From Duganella flavida (GTDB lineage: Bacteria; Pseudomonadota; Gammaproteobacteria; Burkholderiales; Burkholderiaceae_D), in assembly GCF_009857445.1 (NCBI RefSeq), contig NZ_WWCN01000014.1, positions 62,001 through 126,000 of the forward strand: a stretch of 64,000 bases of DNA, written 5' to 3'. Made by a program: the position numbers and the translations under genes. Below are positions 6,945-16,601 of this stretch, one piece after another; the stretch's first letter is position 1; the number at the start of each line of letters is the position of its first letter. The notes beneath the pieces were generated by a model. It did not search any database. It worked only from the letters and a program-made list of their open reading frames with translations, and had not been told where the DNA came from.

Positions 6945-9900
6945 TTGTTAATTGATATCGTCCGTGTGGCGCTCCGGCGTCCTTATACATTTGTGGTCAT
7001 GGCCTTGCTGCTGCTGATCGCCGGTCCGCTGGCCGCGCTGCGCACGCCGACCGATATTTTCCCCGACATCAAAATCCCGGTGATTGCGGTGGCGTGGCAA
7101 TACACCGGCCAGCCGCCCGACCAGATGGCCGGCCGCATCTCGACCCAGTTCCAGCGCGCGCTGACCACCACGGTCAACGACATTGAACACATCGAGGCCA
7201 ATACCTACACCGGCGTCAGCATCGTGAAGATTTTCTTCCAGCCTGGCGTCAACGTGGCAGTGGCCAATGCACAGGTGACGGCAATCTCGCAGGCGCTGCT
7301 CAAGCAGATGCCAGCCGGTATCACCCCACCGCTGATCCTGAACTACAACGCCGCCACCGTGCCTATCCTGCAGGTAGCGCTATCGGGCAAGGGCCTGTCG
7401 GAACAGCAGCTGTCCGACCTCGGCACCAACACCGTGCGGACCCCGCTGGTCAGCGTGCCGGGCGCGGCGATCCCGCTGCCATACGGCGGCAAACAGCGCC
7501 AGGTGCAGATTGACGTTGATCCGGCCCTGCTGCAAGCACGCGGCCTGTCGGCGCAGGACATCGCCAACGCGCTGGCGGCGCAAAACGTGCTGACTCCGGT
7601 CGGCACGCAGAAAATCGATTCGCTTGAATACACCATCCAGCTGAACAGCGCACCATCGGCGATTGCTGATTTGGCGCGCCTGCCGGTGAAAGTCGTCAAC
7701 GGCGCCACCATCTACCTCGGCGACATCGCCAACGTCCACGATGGCAACGCGCCGCAGACCAACGTGGTGCATGTGGACGGCAGCCGCTCGGTGCTGATGT
7801 CGGTACTGAAGAACGGCTCGGCCTCCACCCTGGCGATTGTCGACGGCGTGCGCGCCAAGATCGATACGCTGAAAGCCGGCTGGCCGGAAGCGCTGAAAGT
7901 CACGCCGATCAACGACCAGTCCGTGTTCGTGCGCGCCGCCATTAAAGGCGTGGCATCGGAAGGCGTGATTGCCGCCGCGCTGACCAGCCTGATGATCCTG
8001 CTGTTCCTCGGCAGCTGGCGCTCGACCATCATCATCGCGGTATCGATCCCGCTGTCGATTCTCGGTTCCATCATCGCCCTGTCGGCGATCGGCGAGACGC
8101 TCAACCTGATGACGCTGGGCGGCCTTGCGCTGGCAGTCGGTATCCTGGTGGACGATGCCACCGTGACCATCGAAAACATCAACTGGCACCTTGAACAAGG
8201 CAAGCCGGTGGAAGCCTCGATTCTCGACGGCGCCGCGCAGATCACCACCCCGGCCTTCGTGTCGCTGCTGTGTATCTGTATCGTGTTCGTGCCGATGTTC
8301 TTCCTCGACGGCGTGTCGCGTTTCCTGTTCGTGCCGATGGCTGAAGCGGTGATCTTCGCCATGATCTGCTCGTTCATCCTGTCGCGTACCTTGGTACCGA
8401 CCATGGCCAACTACCTGCTGCTGCCGCACGACACTGGCGAGGGTCATGCTCACGCCCACGGCGGCCACGGCTCGCCTGCGCCATCGAGCAATCCGCTGGT
8501 GCGTTTCCAGCGCGCTTTCGAAGCCCGCTTCGAGCGCCTACGCGCTGGCTACTCCAATCTGCTGGAATCGGCGGTCGCCAACCGCAGCAAGTTCATCATC
8601 GGCTTCATGGTGGTGGTGCTGGCTTCGTTCTCGATGGTGCCTTTCCTGGGTAGTAACTTCTTCCCGTCGGTGGACTCCGGCCAGGTACTGATCCACGTGC
8701 GCGTGCCGGTCGGCACCCGTATCGAAGAAACCGCAGCCCGCTTCGCCCGCATCGAGCAAACCATCCGCCGTGTGATTCCATCGGAGGAAATCGTCACGCT
8801 GACCGACAACATCGGCATGCCAGCCAGCTCGATCAACGTCACCTACAACAACACCGGCATGATGGGCACGCAGGATGGCGACTTCCAGATCGCCCTCAGC
8901 GAAGAGCACCAGCCAACCGCCGAGTACGTGCGCAAGCTGCGCAAGGTGTTGCCGGAAGAATTCCCGGACACTACTTTCTCGTTCCCGCCGGCCGACATCG
9001 TCTCGCAGATCCTGAACTTCGGTTCGCCCGCGCCGATTGATGTGCAAATTCGCGGCGCCAAGATTGGCGACAACTACGTCTACGCCGAGAAGCTGCTGAA
9101 GCGCCTCAAGGCGATTCCGGGCGTGGCCGATGCGCGCATCCAGCAATCGAACAAGGCGCCGGTGTTCAACGTCGACGTCGACCGTACACAGGCGCAGCAG
9201 CTGGGCCTGACCACGCGCGACATCACCAACAGTATGGTGGTCAACCTGGCAGGTTCCTCGCAGGTGGCGCCGACCTTCTGGCTGAATCCGGCCAACGGCG
9301 TCAGCTACCCGATCGTGATGCAAACGCCGCAGCCGCAGCTGGATTCGCTGTCGGCACTGGCTAACCTGCCGGTCGGTAACGGCGCTACCACCGGCACCGC
9401 AACGCTGGGCGGCGTGGCGCGCTTCGAGCGCAGCACTTCTGCGGCGCTGATCAGCCAGTACGACATCCAGCCGATGGTGCAGATTTACGCCACCACGCAG
9501 GACCGTGACCTCGGCGCCGTCGCCAAGGACATCAACAAGGCCCTGGAAGAAACCAAGGCCGACCTGCCAAAAGGTACGACCGTGCAGATGCTGGGCCAGG
9601 TCAAGACCATGGACCGCGCCTTTGCCGGCCTGCTGTTCGGCCTGCTCGGCGCAGTGGTGCTGATCTACCTGCTGATCGTGGTGAACTTCCAGTCGTGGCT
9701 GGACCCGGCGGTGATCGTGTCGGCGCTGCCTGCGGCGCTGGCCGGCATCGTGTGGATGCTGTTTGCGACCAATACCACCTTGTCGGTACCAGCCCTGACC
9801 GGCGCCATCATGTGCATGGGCGTGGCCACCGCCAACTCGGTGCTGGTGATTTCCTTCGCCCGTGAACGCCTCGATGAACTGGGCGACGCCACCAAAGCGG

Positions 9901-10169
9901 CGCTGGAAGCTGGCTCGGTCCGCTTCCGTCCGGTACTGATGACCGCCCTGTCCATGGTCATCGGCATGCTGCCGATGGCGCTGGGCCTGGGCGATGGCGG
10001 CGAACAAAATGCGCCGCTGGGCCGCGCCGTGATTGGCGGCCTGATTTTTGCGACCACCGCTACCTTGCTGTTTGTGCCGGTGGTGTTCAGCCTGGTGCAC
10101 AAAAAGCATGCGCCTAAAACGAAACCTAACGACCAACCTATTTCCGGAGCACCTGTCCATGCCATCTAA
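6945..10169 (+). CDS. RND efflux pump permease (HAE1/AcrB-like), TTG start
   Basis: This 1074-residue inner-membrane proton-driven transporter has the AcrB layout: TM1 near residues 12-30, two large periplasmic loops, and 12 TM segments. TM4 carries AVGILVDDATVTIEN; the Asp-Asp pair is the proton relay of the drug-type (HAE1) pumps rather than the single-Asp heavy-metal type. A His-rich stretch (GEGHAHAHGGHGS, about residues 498-510) sits in the central cytoplasmic loop. Translation starts at TTG 6945 with AGGGG six bases upstream. The adaptor gene begins before this gene ends. Substrate is not predictable from sequence. Confidence 0.92.
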   Translation: MLIDIVRVALRRPYTFVVMALLLLIAGPLAALRTPTDIFPDIKIPVIAVAWQYTGQPPDQMAGRISTQFQRALTTTVNDIEHIEANTYTGVSIVKIFFQPGVNVAVANAQVTAISQALLKQMPAGITPPLILNYNAATVPILQVALSGKGLSEQQLSDLGTNTVRTPLVSVPGAAIPLPYGGKQRQVQIDVDPALLQARGLSAQDIANALAAQNVLTPVGTQKIDSLEYTIQLNSAPSAIADLARLPVKVVNGATIYLGDIANVHDGNAPQTNVVHVDGSRSVLMSVLKNGSASTLAIVDGVRAKIDTLKAGWPEALKVTPINDQSVFVRAAIKGVASEGVIAAALTSLMILLFLGSWRSTIIIAVSIPLSILGSIIALSAIGETLNLMTLGGLALAVGILVDDATVTIENINWHLEQGKPVEASILDGAAQITTPAFVSLLCICIVFVPMFFLDGVSRFLFVPMAEAVIFAMICSFILSRTLVPTMANYLLLPHDTGEGHAHAHGGHGSPAPSSNPLVRFQRAFEARFERLRAGYSNLLESAVANRSKFIIGFMVVVLASFSMVPFLGSNFFPSVDSGQVLIHVRVPVGTRIEETAARFARIEQTIRRVIPSEEIVTLTDNIGMPASSINVTYNNTGMMGTQDGDFQIALSEEHQPTAEYVRKLRKVLPEEFPDTTFSFPPADIVSQILNFGSPAPIDVQIRGAKIGDNYVYAEKLLKRLKAIPGVADARIQQSNKAPVFNVDVDRTQAQQLGLTTRDITNSMVVNLAGSSQVAPTFWLNPANGVSYPIVMQTPQPQLDSLSALANLPVGNGATTGTATLGGVARFERSTSAALISQYDIQPMVQIYATTQDRDLGAVAKDINKALEETKADLPKGTTVQMLGQVKTMDRAFAGLLFGLLGAVVLIYLLIVVNFQSWLDPAVIVSALPAALAGIVWMLFATNTTLSVPALTGAIMCMGVATANSVLVISFARERLDELGDATKAALEAGSVRFRPVLMTALSMVIGMLPMALGLGDGGEQNAPLGRAVIGGLIFATTATLLFVPVVFSLVHKKHAPKTKPNDQPISGAPVHAI

Positions 10170-11310
10170 CACTCAACGTATGGGTCGCAAGCCGCTGGCC
10201 CTGGGTCTGATCGCCATTGCCGTCGCGCTGGTCGCGGCCGGCGTCGTGAGCCGCCGCTCGCAAGCGTCGCAAGTCAAGGAAGCCAGCACGCCAGTGGTGC
10301 CGCTGGTCAGCGTGCTGGCCGTGGGCCAGTCCAACAGCGCGTCGCTGGAACTGCCGGCCCGCATCGAACCGTGGGCGCGTGCGCCGATCTACGCCCGCGT
10401 CAGCGGCTACCTGAAAAACTGGAACGTCGACATCGGCGCGCCGGTCAAATCGGGCCAGACTTTGGCCGATATCGAAACGCCGGATCTCGACCAGCAGCTG
10501 CTGCAAGCGAAAGCCGAACTGGCCACCGCGCGCAGCAACCTGACGCTGGCGGCCAGCACCGCCAAGCGCTGGCAAGGCCTGCTGGCGGCGGACGCCGTCT
10601 CGCACCAGGAAGCCGATGAGAAGGCCGGCGACCTGGCGGCCAAGCAGTCGGCCGTCAATGCCATGCAGGCAAATGTGGACCGGGTACAGGCGCTGCAGCG
10701 CTACACCCGTTTGGTGGCGCCGTTTGATGGCGTGATCACGGCGCGAAATACCGATGTCGGTGCGCTGATCAACGTCGGCGGCGCTGTGGGCAGCGAGCTG
10801 TTCGTGGTATCCGATATCAGCCGCCTGCGCGTGTATGTCAACGTGCCGCAGCGTCAAGTTGCTGCCATCAAGGTTGGCGACAAGGCTGAGCTGAGCGTGC
10901 CTGAACGTCCGGGCAAGACCTTCACTGCCACCGTGCAGTCGCTGTCGCAGGCCATCAACGCCAGTTCCGGCGCCATGCTGGTGCAGCTGACCGTGCAGAA
11001 CGATAACCGCGAACTGCTGCCGGGCGGCTATGCTTCGATCCACTTCGACGCGCCGCTGGCCAGCAGCGCCCTGAGCATCCCGCCAAGCGCGCTGATCTTC
11101 AACAAGGGCGGCACGCAAGTGGCTACCTTGGGCAAGGATAACCACGTGGTGCTGAAGCAGATCACCGTCGGGCGTGACTTGGGCAACGCGCTGGAAGTCG
11201 CTTCCGGCATCGACCACAACGACCAGGTGATCGCCAATCCACCGGACGGCGTGGCGACCGGCGACGCCGTCCGCGTGGCCGCAGCCAACACTGCAAAGGG
11301 CAAGCTGTGA
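10159..11310 (+). CDS. RND periplasmic adaptor (membrane fusion protein, HlyD/AcrA-like)
   Basis: This 383-residue adaptor has an N-terminal membrane anchor (PLALGLIAIAVALVAAGVVS). A lipoyl/barrel-sandwich domain follows (RVSGYLKNWNVDIGAPVKSG), then an alpha-helical hairpin rich in Ala/Gln, then beta-barrel and membrane-proximal domains. The start at 10159 is preceded by GGAG at a 9-base distance and lies inside the end of the pump gene, an 11-bp overlap. It bridges the pump at 6945-10169 and the outer-membrane channel encoded next. Confidence 0.92.
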   Translation: MPSNTQRMGRKPLALGLIAIAVALVAAGVVSRRSQASQVKEASTPVVPLVSVLAVGQSNSASLELPARIEPWARAPIYARVSGYLKNWNVDIGAPVKSGQTLADIETPDLDQQLLQAKAELATARSNLTLAASTAKRWQGLLAADAVSHQEADEKAGDLAAKQSAVNAMQANVDRVQALQRYTRLVAPFDGVITARNTDVGALINVGGAVGSELFVVSDISRLRVYVNVPQRQVAAIKVGDKAELSVPERPGKTFTATVQSLSQAINASSGAMLVQLTVQNDNRELLPGGYASIHFDAPLASSALSIPPSALIFNKGGTQVATLGKDNHVVLKQITVGRDLGNALEVASGIDHNDQVIANPPDGVATGDAVRVAAANTAKGKL

Positions 11311-12716
11311 AGATCCTCTACGCCACGACCTTAGCACTGGCGCTGGCCGCGTGCGCGCAAGCGCCGGTGCAGCAGCCGCCTGCCGTGCCGCTGGCCGACA
11401 GCTTCCGCGAGGTTCCTGCCGGCTGGGCCTCGGCTAACGCCCAGGCACCACTGCTGCCCGCCGACTGGTGGACCATGTACCGCGATCCGCAACTGGATCA
11501 GCTGGAGCAGCAGCTGATCGCCAACAGCCCGGACCTGGCCAGCGCGCTGGCGCGCTACAAGCAGGCGCAAGCCGCAACCGGCGTGCTGCGGGCGGCGGAA
11601 TCGCCGACGCTGGGTGCGTCGCTGAACGGCCAGCGCATCCGCCAGTCCGATTTGAAGCCGCTGCGCGGCGCGACCTCGCCGGCCGAGTACAACAGCGGCA
11701 CGCTGCAGTTCGACCTTGGCTATGAGGTGGATTTGTGGGGCCGCATCAGCAAGCAAGTCAGCGCTGGTGTGGCGCAAGAACGCGCGGCCAACGCCGACCT
11801 GGCTGCGGCCCGCCTGTCGCTGCAGATTCAACTGGCCGATACCCTGCTGGCCCTGCGCGGCGCCGATGCCGATATCAAGCTGCTGCGCGATACCGAAGCG
11901 GCCTATAAACGCCAGGCTGATCTGGTCACCCAGCGCCACGACGGCGGCACCGCGTCCGGGCTCGACCTGGCGCGCGCGCAGACGCAGGTGGAATCGACCC
12001 GCTCCATGCTGCGCCAGCGCCAAGCACAGCGCGACGTGCAGGAACACGCGATTGCGGCTTTGGTTGGCGCCAGCGCCTCCAGTTTCAAACTGGAAGCGGC
12101 TGACACCAGCGCCAGCTTCACGGCGCCGGTGGTGCCAGTCGGCGTGCCATCGCTGCTGCTGCAACGCCGTCCCGATATCGCCGCTGCGGCGCTGCGCGTG
12201 GCCGCTGCCAGCGACCAGCTTGGCGTGGCACGCACGGCGCTGTTCCCATCGCTGACGCTGGGCACCAGCGCAGGCGTCCAGAGCAGTGACTTCGGCCGCT
12301 TCGCGCAAGCCTCCAACCTGTTCTGGGCAGTCGGTCCGACATTGGCCGTGAGCTTGCTGGACGGTGGCCGCCGCAAGGCGCAAATCGCCGGTGCGGAGGC
12401 CGTGCTGGACGAAGCCGGCCAGCGTTACCGCTCGGTGGTGCTGACCGCCTTCCAGCAAGTGGAAGACCAGCTGACGCTGCTGAACAACTACAACGAAGCC
12501 GCGCAATCCGACCATCGGGCTGCCGATGCCGCCGGCCGTGCGCTGGATCTGGCCAAGAAACGTTACGACCAGGGCGCCGCCAGCTATCTGGAAGTGGTGA
12601 CCGCGCAAACCGCCTACCTGCAATCGCGCCGCAGCGAGCTGGACCTGACCACCCGCTACCGCCAGGCCGGCGTGCAGCTGGTGAAAGCCATCGGCGGCGG
12701 CTGGTCGGCAAGCTAA
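11307..12716 (+). CDS. Outer-membrane efflux lipoprotein (NodT/OprM family)
   Basis: This 469-residue TolC-like channel has a lipoprotein signal (LALALAACAQ, lipobox LAAC). Its two tandem outer-membrane-efflux repeats are separated near residue 270 by the family motif PSLLLQRRPDIAAAALRVAAA. It forms the exit duct for the RND pump and adaptor encoded upstream. Translation starts at GTG 11307, overlapping the adaptor stop by four bases (GTGA), so it is translationally coupled. The gene stops one base before the convergent remnant at 12717. Confidence 0.92.
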   Translation: MKILYATTLALALAACAQAPVQQPPAVPLADSFREVPAGWASANAQAPLLPADWWTMYRDPQLDQLEQQLIANSPDLASALARYKQAQAATGVLRAAESPTLGASLNGQRIRQSDLKPLRGATSPAEYNSGTLQFDLGYEVDLWGRISKQVSAGVAQERAANADLAAARLSLQIQLADTLLALRGADADIKLLRDTEAAYKRQADLVTQRHDGGTASGLDLARAQTQVESTRSMLRQRQAQRDVQEHAIAALVGASASSFKLEAADTSASFTAPVVPVGVPSLLLQRRPDIAAAALRVAAASDQLGVARTALFPSLTLGTSAGVQSSDFGRFAQASNLFWAVGPTLAVSLLDGGRRKAQIAGAEAVLDEAGQRYRSVVLTAFQQVEDQLTLLNNYNEAAQSDHRAADAAGRALDLAKKRYDQGAASYLEVVTAQTAYLQSRRSELDLTTRYRQAGVQLVKAIGGGWSAS

Positions 12717-13157
12717 TTATCTGAAAACCTGCCGGAGCGACTGCGCAGCCACCAGCGCGTCGCTCCAGGCTTCCAATTGCTCCAAGCTGGCCTTGTCCAA
12801 CCGTTTGTGGACGGTTTGCGGCAACGGACCGAAACGCTGCGTCAACAACCGCTCCAACAGCACAACCGCCCCTTCTACGCGGCCTTGCTCCAGTCCTTGC
12901 GCCAAGCCCTCTTGCCTGCCTTGTGCCAAGCCCTGCTTGATGCCTTTTTTAATGCCATCGTCGAGAAACATTTGCTCCAACGGGTTGAGCAGTTTCATAT
13001 CGCGCTCCTTTTGCATGCGAAGAACGGCCTGCCAATAACGCCGCTGATACGACTCTGGCAAGACCATCATCCAGTTGACCACACGATCTGGGCGCTGAGG
13101 GCTGGAAAATAAAAGTTCAGGAAGGGATGGAAAGCATGCGTCATCGCGATTTTCCAA
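12717..13157 (-). pseudogene. Remnant of Rpn/PD-(D/E)XK nuclease-type protein (DUF4351 C-terminus)
   Basis: A 146-codon frame starting at a TTG contains only the C-terminal part of the Rpn / DUF4351 protein family. It has a helical stretch (YQRRYWQAVLRMQKERDMKLLNP in outline), a Gly/Gln repeat region (GIKQGLAQGRQEGLAQGLEQ) and the terminal DUF4351 helices ending LVAAQSLRQVF. Intact relatives are about 300 residues with an N-terminal nuclease-like domain, which is missing here. No convincing ATG or SD is present. I read it as a truncated gene, though expression of the fragment cannot be excluded. Confidence 0.65.
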
Positions 13158-13250
13158 GGCACGTCGTGGCGGACTTTTTAGAGGGAATCAGCCAAACCTG
13201 GTCGTGGCAATCATGCTACGCTTGCTCTTCCAATAATAAGGAGAGCCTGC

Positions 13251-14714
13251 ATGAACCAGCCACGCGACTTGTTTGCTGCCCCGGCCAACGCCACCCCGGA
13301 GACGATCCACGCCGCCTTCGCAGCACAATTACCGACCGCCCTGCACTGGCGCGAGTCGACCGCCGCCGAGCGCCTCACCCGCATCAAACGCCTGCGCGAC
13401 GCCATCCTGGCGCGCCGCGAAGCGATCTACGCCGCATTTGAAAAAGACTTCCGCAAGCCGCCCGCTGAAGTAGAAGCGTCCGAACTGCTGCCGGTACTGG
13501 ACGAAATCCGCCACGTGCTTGGACGCCTGAAACGTTGGATGAAGCCGCACAAAGTCTGGCCGACCAGCACCATGTTGGGCACCTCGGCCAAGGTCCAGTA
13601 CCAGCCGCGCGGCCGCGTGCTGATCATCGCGCCGTGGAATTATCCGTTCAGCCTGTGCCTCGCGCCGCTGGTGTCGGCGCTGGCGGCGGGCAACACCGCC
13701 ATCATCAAGCCGTCCGAAATGACGCCGGCCGTCTCGGCATTGCTGGTGGAACTGATCGCCGATGTATTTCCGCCAGACGAAGTGGCGATCTTCGAAGGCG
13801 CCGCCGCGACTTCGCAAGCGCTGCTGGCCCTGCCCTTCGACCACATTTTCTTCACCGGCTCCCCTGCCGTCGGCAAGCTGGTGATGGCCGCCGCTGCGCA
13901 GCACCTCACCAGCGTGACGCTGGAGCTGGGCGGCAAATCGCCCACCATCGTCGACCAGACGGCCGACCTCAAGCTGGCTGCCGAAACCATCATGTGGGGC
14001 AAGTTCATCAACAACGGCCAGACCTGCGTGGCGCCCGATCACGTGTACGTGCACGAAACTGTGAAAGACGCCTTCGTCAGCGCTTGCCGCACCGTGCTGC
14101 AAGCGCGCTATGGCGCCAATGACGCGCAACAGAAGCAGAGCCCGGACCTGGCGCGCATCGTCAACCTGCGTCACACGCAGCGGTTAGCAGGCTTGCTGCA
14201 GGATGCGGTGCAGCGCGGCGCGCGCGTCAGCTGCGGTGGCGTGGTGGACGAAGCCGCGCACTACATCGCGCCAACCTTGCTGGAACAAATACCGGCCGAT
14301 GCCGAGATCATGTCAGAGGAGATTTTCGGCCCGCTGCTGCCCATCATTTCATACAGCGAGCTGGATCAGGTCATCGCCGCCATCAACGCCGCACCGAAGC
14401 CGCTGGCCCTGTACATCTGGAGCCGCAACGAAGGCCATATCGGCAAGGTCATGCAGCGCACCAGTTCGGGCGGCGCGTGCGTCAACCACTGCGTGGCGCA
14501 TTTCGCGCACGGCAACTTGCCGTTTGGCGGCGTGAATAATTCGGGGATAGGCAATGCGCACGGCGAGTTTGGTTTCAAGGCCTTCTCGCACGAGCGCGCG
14601 GTGCTGCGCTCGTCGCCGATCATGACCATCAAACTGTTCTTCCCGCCGTACACGGCCAAGCGCAACTACATCATCCGCAAAGTGGTGGATATGCTGCGCT
14701 TGCCGATGCTGTAA
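13251..14714 (+). CDS. Aldehyde dehydrogenase (class 3 / coniferyl-aldehyde type)
   Basis: This 487-residue NAD(P)-dependent aldehyde dehydrogenase has the cofactor region IIAPWNYPFSLCLAPL, the Gly-rich FFTGSPAVGK, the general base in VTLELGGKSP, and the catalytic Cys in NNGQTCVAPDH. The C-terminal tail (PPYTAKRNYIIRKVVDML) is characteristic of class-3 (fatty/coniferyl aldehyde) enzymes. The N-terminus MNQPRD is preceded by AAGGAGAG. It stands alone between convergent neighbours. Likely oxidises medium- or long-chain or aromatic aldehydes; substrate uncertain. Confidence 0.9.
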   Translation: MNQPRDLFAAPANATPETIHAAFAAQLPTALHWRESTAAERLTRIKRLRDAILARREAIYAAFEKDFRKPPAEVEASELLPVLDEIRHVLGRLKRWMKPHKVWPTSTMLGTSAKVQYQPRGRVLIIAPWNYPFSLCLAPLVSALAAGNTAIIKPSEMTPAVSALLVELIADVFPPDEVAIFEGAAATSQALLALPFDHIFFTGSPAVGKLVMAAAAQHLTSVTLELGGKSPTIVDQTADLKLAAETIMWGKFINNGQTCVAPDHVYVHETVKDAFVSACRTVLQARYGANDAQQKQSPDLARIVNLRHTQRLAGLLQDAVQRGARVSCGGVVDEAAHYIAPTLLEQIPADAEIMSEEIFGPLLPIISYSELDQVIAAINAAPKPLALYIWSRNEGHIGKVMQRTSSGGACVNHCVAHFAHGNLPFGGVNNSGIGNAHGEFGFKAFSHERAVLRSSPIMTIKLFFPPYTAKRNYIIRKVVDMLRLPML

Positions 14715-14717
14715 GGG

Positions 14718-16460
14718 TCAGAACTCTTCCCACTCGTCGTTGCGGTCAGCCGCCGCCTTGGGCGTTGGCCGCGCGGCGGCTGGCTTGGCAGCGGCACGTG
14801 CTGCGGGTTTCGCCGCCGGCCGGGCGGCTGGTTTCGCGGCCAGCTTCAAGGCCGGCTGCGCTGCCGGCGCTGCTGCGAGCGGTGCACGGGCCGGCGCCCG
14901 CAGCGCCGCACTACCACCAGCAATCTGGAACACCGCCACCATCTCGGCCAGCTTGACGGCCTGCTCCTGCATCGCCTGCGACGCTGCCGCCGCCTGCTCC
15001 ACCAGCGCCGCATTCTGCTGCGTGACGTTGTCCATCTCCGCCACCGCCGTGTTGATCTGCTCGATGCCGATTTCCTGCTCGCGTCCGGCGGAGCTGATCT
15101 CGCTGATGATGTCGGTCACACGCCGCACGCTGGTGACGATCTCTTCCATCGTCGCTCCGGCCTCGTTGACCAGCGCACTGCCGCTGCCGACCTTCTCCAC
15201 CGAATCCGTAATCAGCGCCTTAATGTCCTTGGCCGCAGCAGCTGAGCGCTGCGCCAGGTTACGCACCTCGGTCGCCACCACCGCAAAGCCGCGGCCCTGC
15301 TCGCCGGCACGCGCCGCTTCCACCGCCGCATTCAGCGCCAGGATATTGGTCTGGAACGCAATGCCATCAATCACCCCGATAATGTCGGCAATCTTGTCGG
15401 ATGATTGGGTGATCGAGCCCATGGTATCGATCACGCGCGTCACCAGCTCGCCGCCCTTGACCGCAATATCGGACGCTGACACCGCCAGCGCATTGGCTTG
15501 CCGGGCGTTGTCCGAGTTCTGTTTCACGGTCGAGGTCAGCTCTTCCAGCGACGATGCCGTCTCCTCCAGGTTGGCGGCCTGCTGCTCAGTGCGGCGCGAC
15601 AGGTCGAGGTTACCGGCCGCGATCTCGCTGCTGGCGGTGGCGATGGCGTCGCTGCCCTCGCGCACGCTGCGCACCGTGCCGGCCAGGCGTTCCTGCATCT
15701 GCTGCAAGCCTTCCATCATCTCGCCCATCTCATCCTTGCGGCCCAGTTCGATGTTGTTGGCAAGGTTACCGTTGGCCATCGCATGGAAATGCGAGCGCGC
15801 CTGGTCCAGCGGCTCCATCACCGCCCGCAACAGCAGCCAGCCGGAGATAGCGGCCAGCACGATACCGATGACGATGGTGACAATCGCCAAGGTCATACTG
15901 CGCTGGTAAGCAGACTGGCTTTGCTCATACTGCTCTGCGGTCGAGCTCAGCTGGTAGGTCGAAAGTTTTTCCGATGCCTCCGTGTAGATCCGGAACAGGC
16001 GCGTGACTTCGCTCAGCATCAGTCGGTCGCTCTCCGTCTTGTCCTTGTTGTTGAGCGCCTTGATGGCCGCTTGCAGGCCGTCCTTGAGCAGGGCCTGGCG
16101 CGCCGTCTCGACCTGGTCGGCCAGCGCCTTCTCGCCGTCGCCAAACGGCAGGGCCAGGTAGCTCTTCCAGAACTTCTCATTCCCGTCGATGAAATCCTGC
16201 GCGCGTTTCAACGTTTCCTGCACATTGGCCGCATCCGGGCTCAGAGCCACGCGGTCGAGCGACAGGCGGGCGCGGTCAATCTGGATCTGGGCTTCGTAGA
16301 TGGCCTTCATCGAGACCATCGAATTGGAGTACACGTCGCGTAGCACGTCGTTGGAATTACTCAGCGCCAGCAAGCCGCGCGCGCCGATGAAGATGATGAG
16401 GACTCCCAGCAGCGCCATGGTGGCGATCAGCCGGGTACGGATAGTCAGGTTTGCAAACAT
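14718..16460 (-). CDS. Methyl-accepting chemotaxis protein with CheR-tether tail
   Basis: This 580-residue chemoreceptor has TM1 at about 10-30, a four-helix-bundle periplasmic domain, TM2 at about 192-212, HAMP, and a full MA signalling domain. The hairpin tip is IIGVIDGIAFQTNILALNAA and continues EAARAGEQGRGFAVVA. The C-terminus is a long Ala/Pro/Lys-rich linker ending DEWEEF, which resembles the CheR/CheB-docking pentapeptide (NWETF type), so it is probably a high-abundance receptor that can recruit its own methyltransferase. No chemotaxis genes adjoin it. Ligand unknown. Confidence 0.93.
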   Translation of the reverse strand: MFANLTIRTRLIATMALLGVLIIFIGARGLLALSNSNDVLRDVYSNSMVSMKAIYEAQIQIDRARLSLDRVALSPDAANVQETLKRAQDFIDGNEKFWKSYLALPFGDGEKALADQVETARQALLKDGLQAAIKALNNKDKTESDRLMLSEVTRLFRIYTEASEKLSTYQLSSTAEQYEQSQSAYQRSMTLAIVTIVIGIVLAAISGWLLLRAVMEPLDQARSHFHAMANGNLANNIELGRKDEMGEMMEGLQQMQERLAGTVRSVREGSDAIATASSEIAAGNLDLSRRTEQQAANLEETASSLEELTSTVKQNSDNARQANALAVSASDIAVKGGELVTRVIDTMGSITQSSDKIADIIGVIDGIAFQTNILALNAAVEAARAGEQGRGFAVVATEVRNLAQRSAAAAKDIKALITDSVEKVGSGSALVNEAGATMEEIVTSVRRVTDIISEISSAGREQEIGIEQINTAVAEMDNVTQQNAALVEQAAAASQAMQEQAVKLAEMVAVFQIAGGSAALRAPARAPLAAAPAAQPALKLAAKPAARPAAKPAARAAAKPAAARPTPKAAADRNDEWEEF

Positions 16461-16601
16461 GAAGTCTCCCGGTGTTATTGTGATACGGCATGCCCAGCTT
16501 AACGCAGTAATTTCGAAAATCCCAGTAAAAATGCTTTTTGTCTAGAGACTGGCGTGGCACATTCGCCTATGCTAAGCAGTCCGACTATAGAAAGCAAAGC
16601 A

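Noticed and set aside
6945..10169. Heavy-metal (CusA/CzcA) RND pump, suggested by the neighbouring czcE locus
   Set aside because: TM4 carries the Asp-Asp pair of HAE1 drug pumps, not the metal-pump motif.
8538..10172. 544-codon minus-strand frame opposite the RND pump
   Set aside because: His/Gln/Arg-rich shadow of the pump gene; no RBS or family similarity.
14710..14730. GGGTCAG ends similar to the REP at 52344
   Set aside because: Only seven bases shared, within a gene boundary, and no inverted partner nearby.
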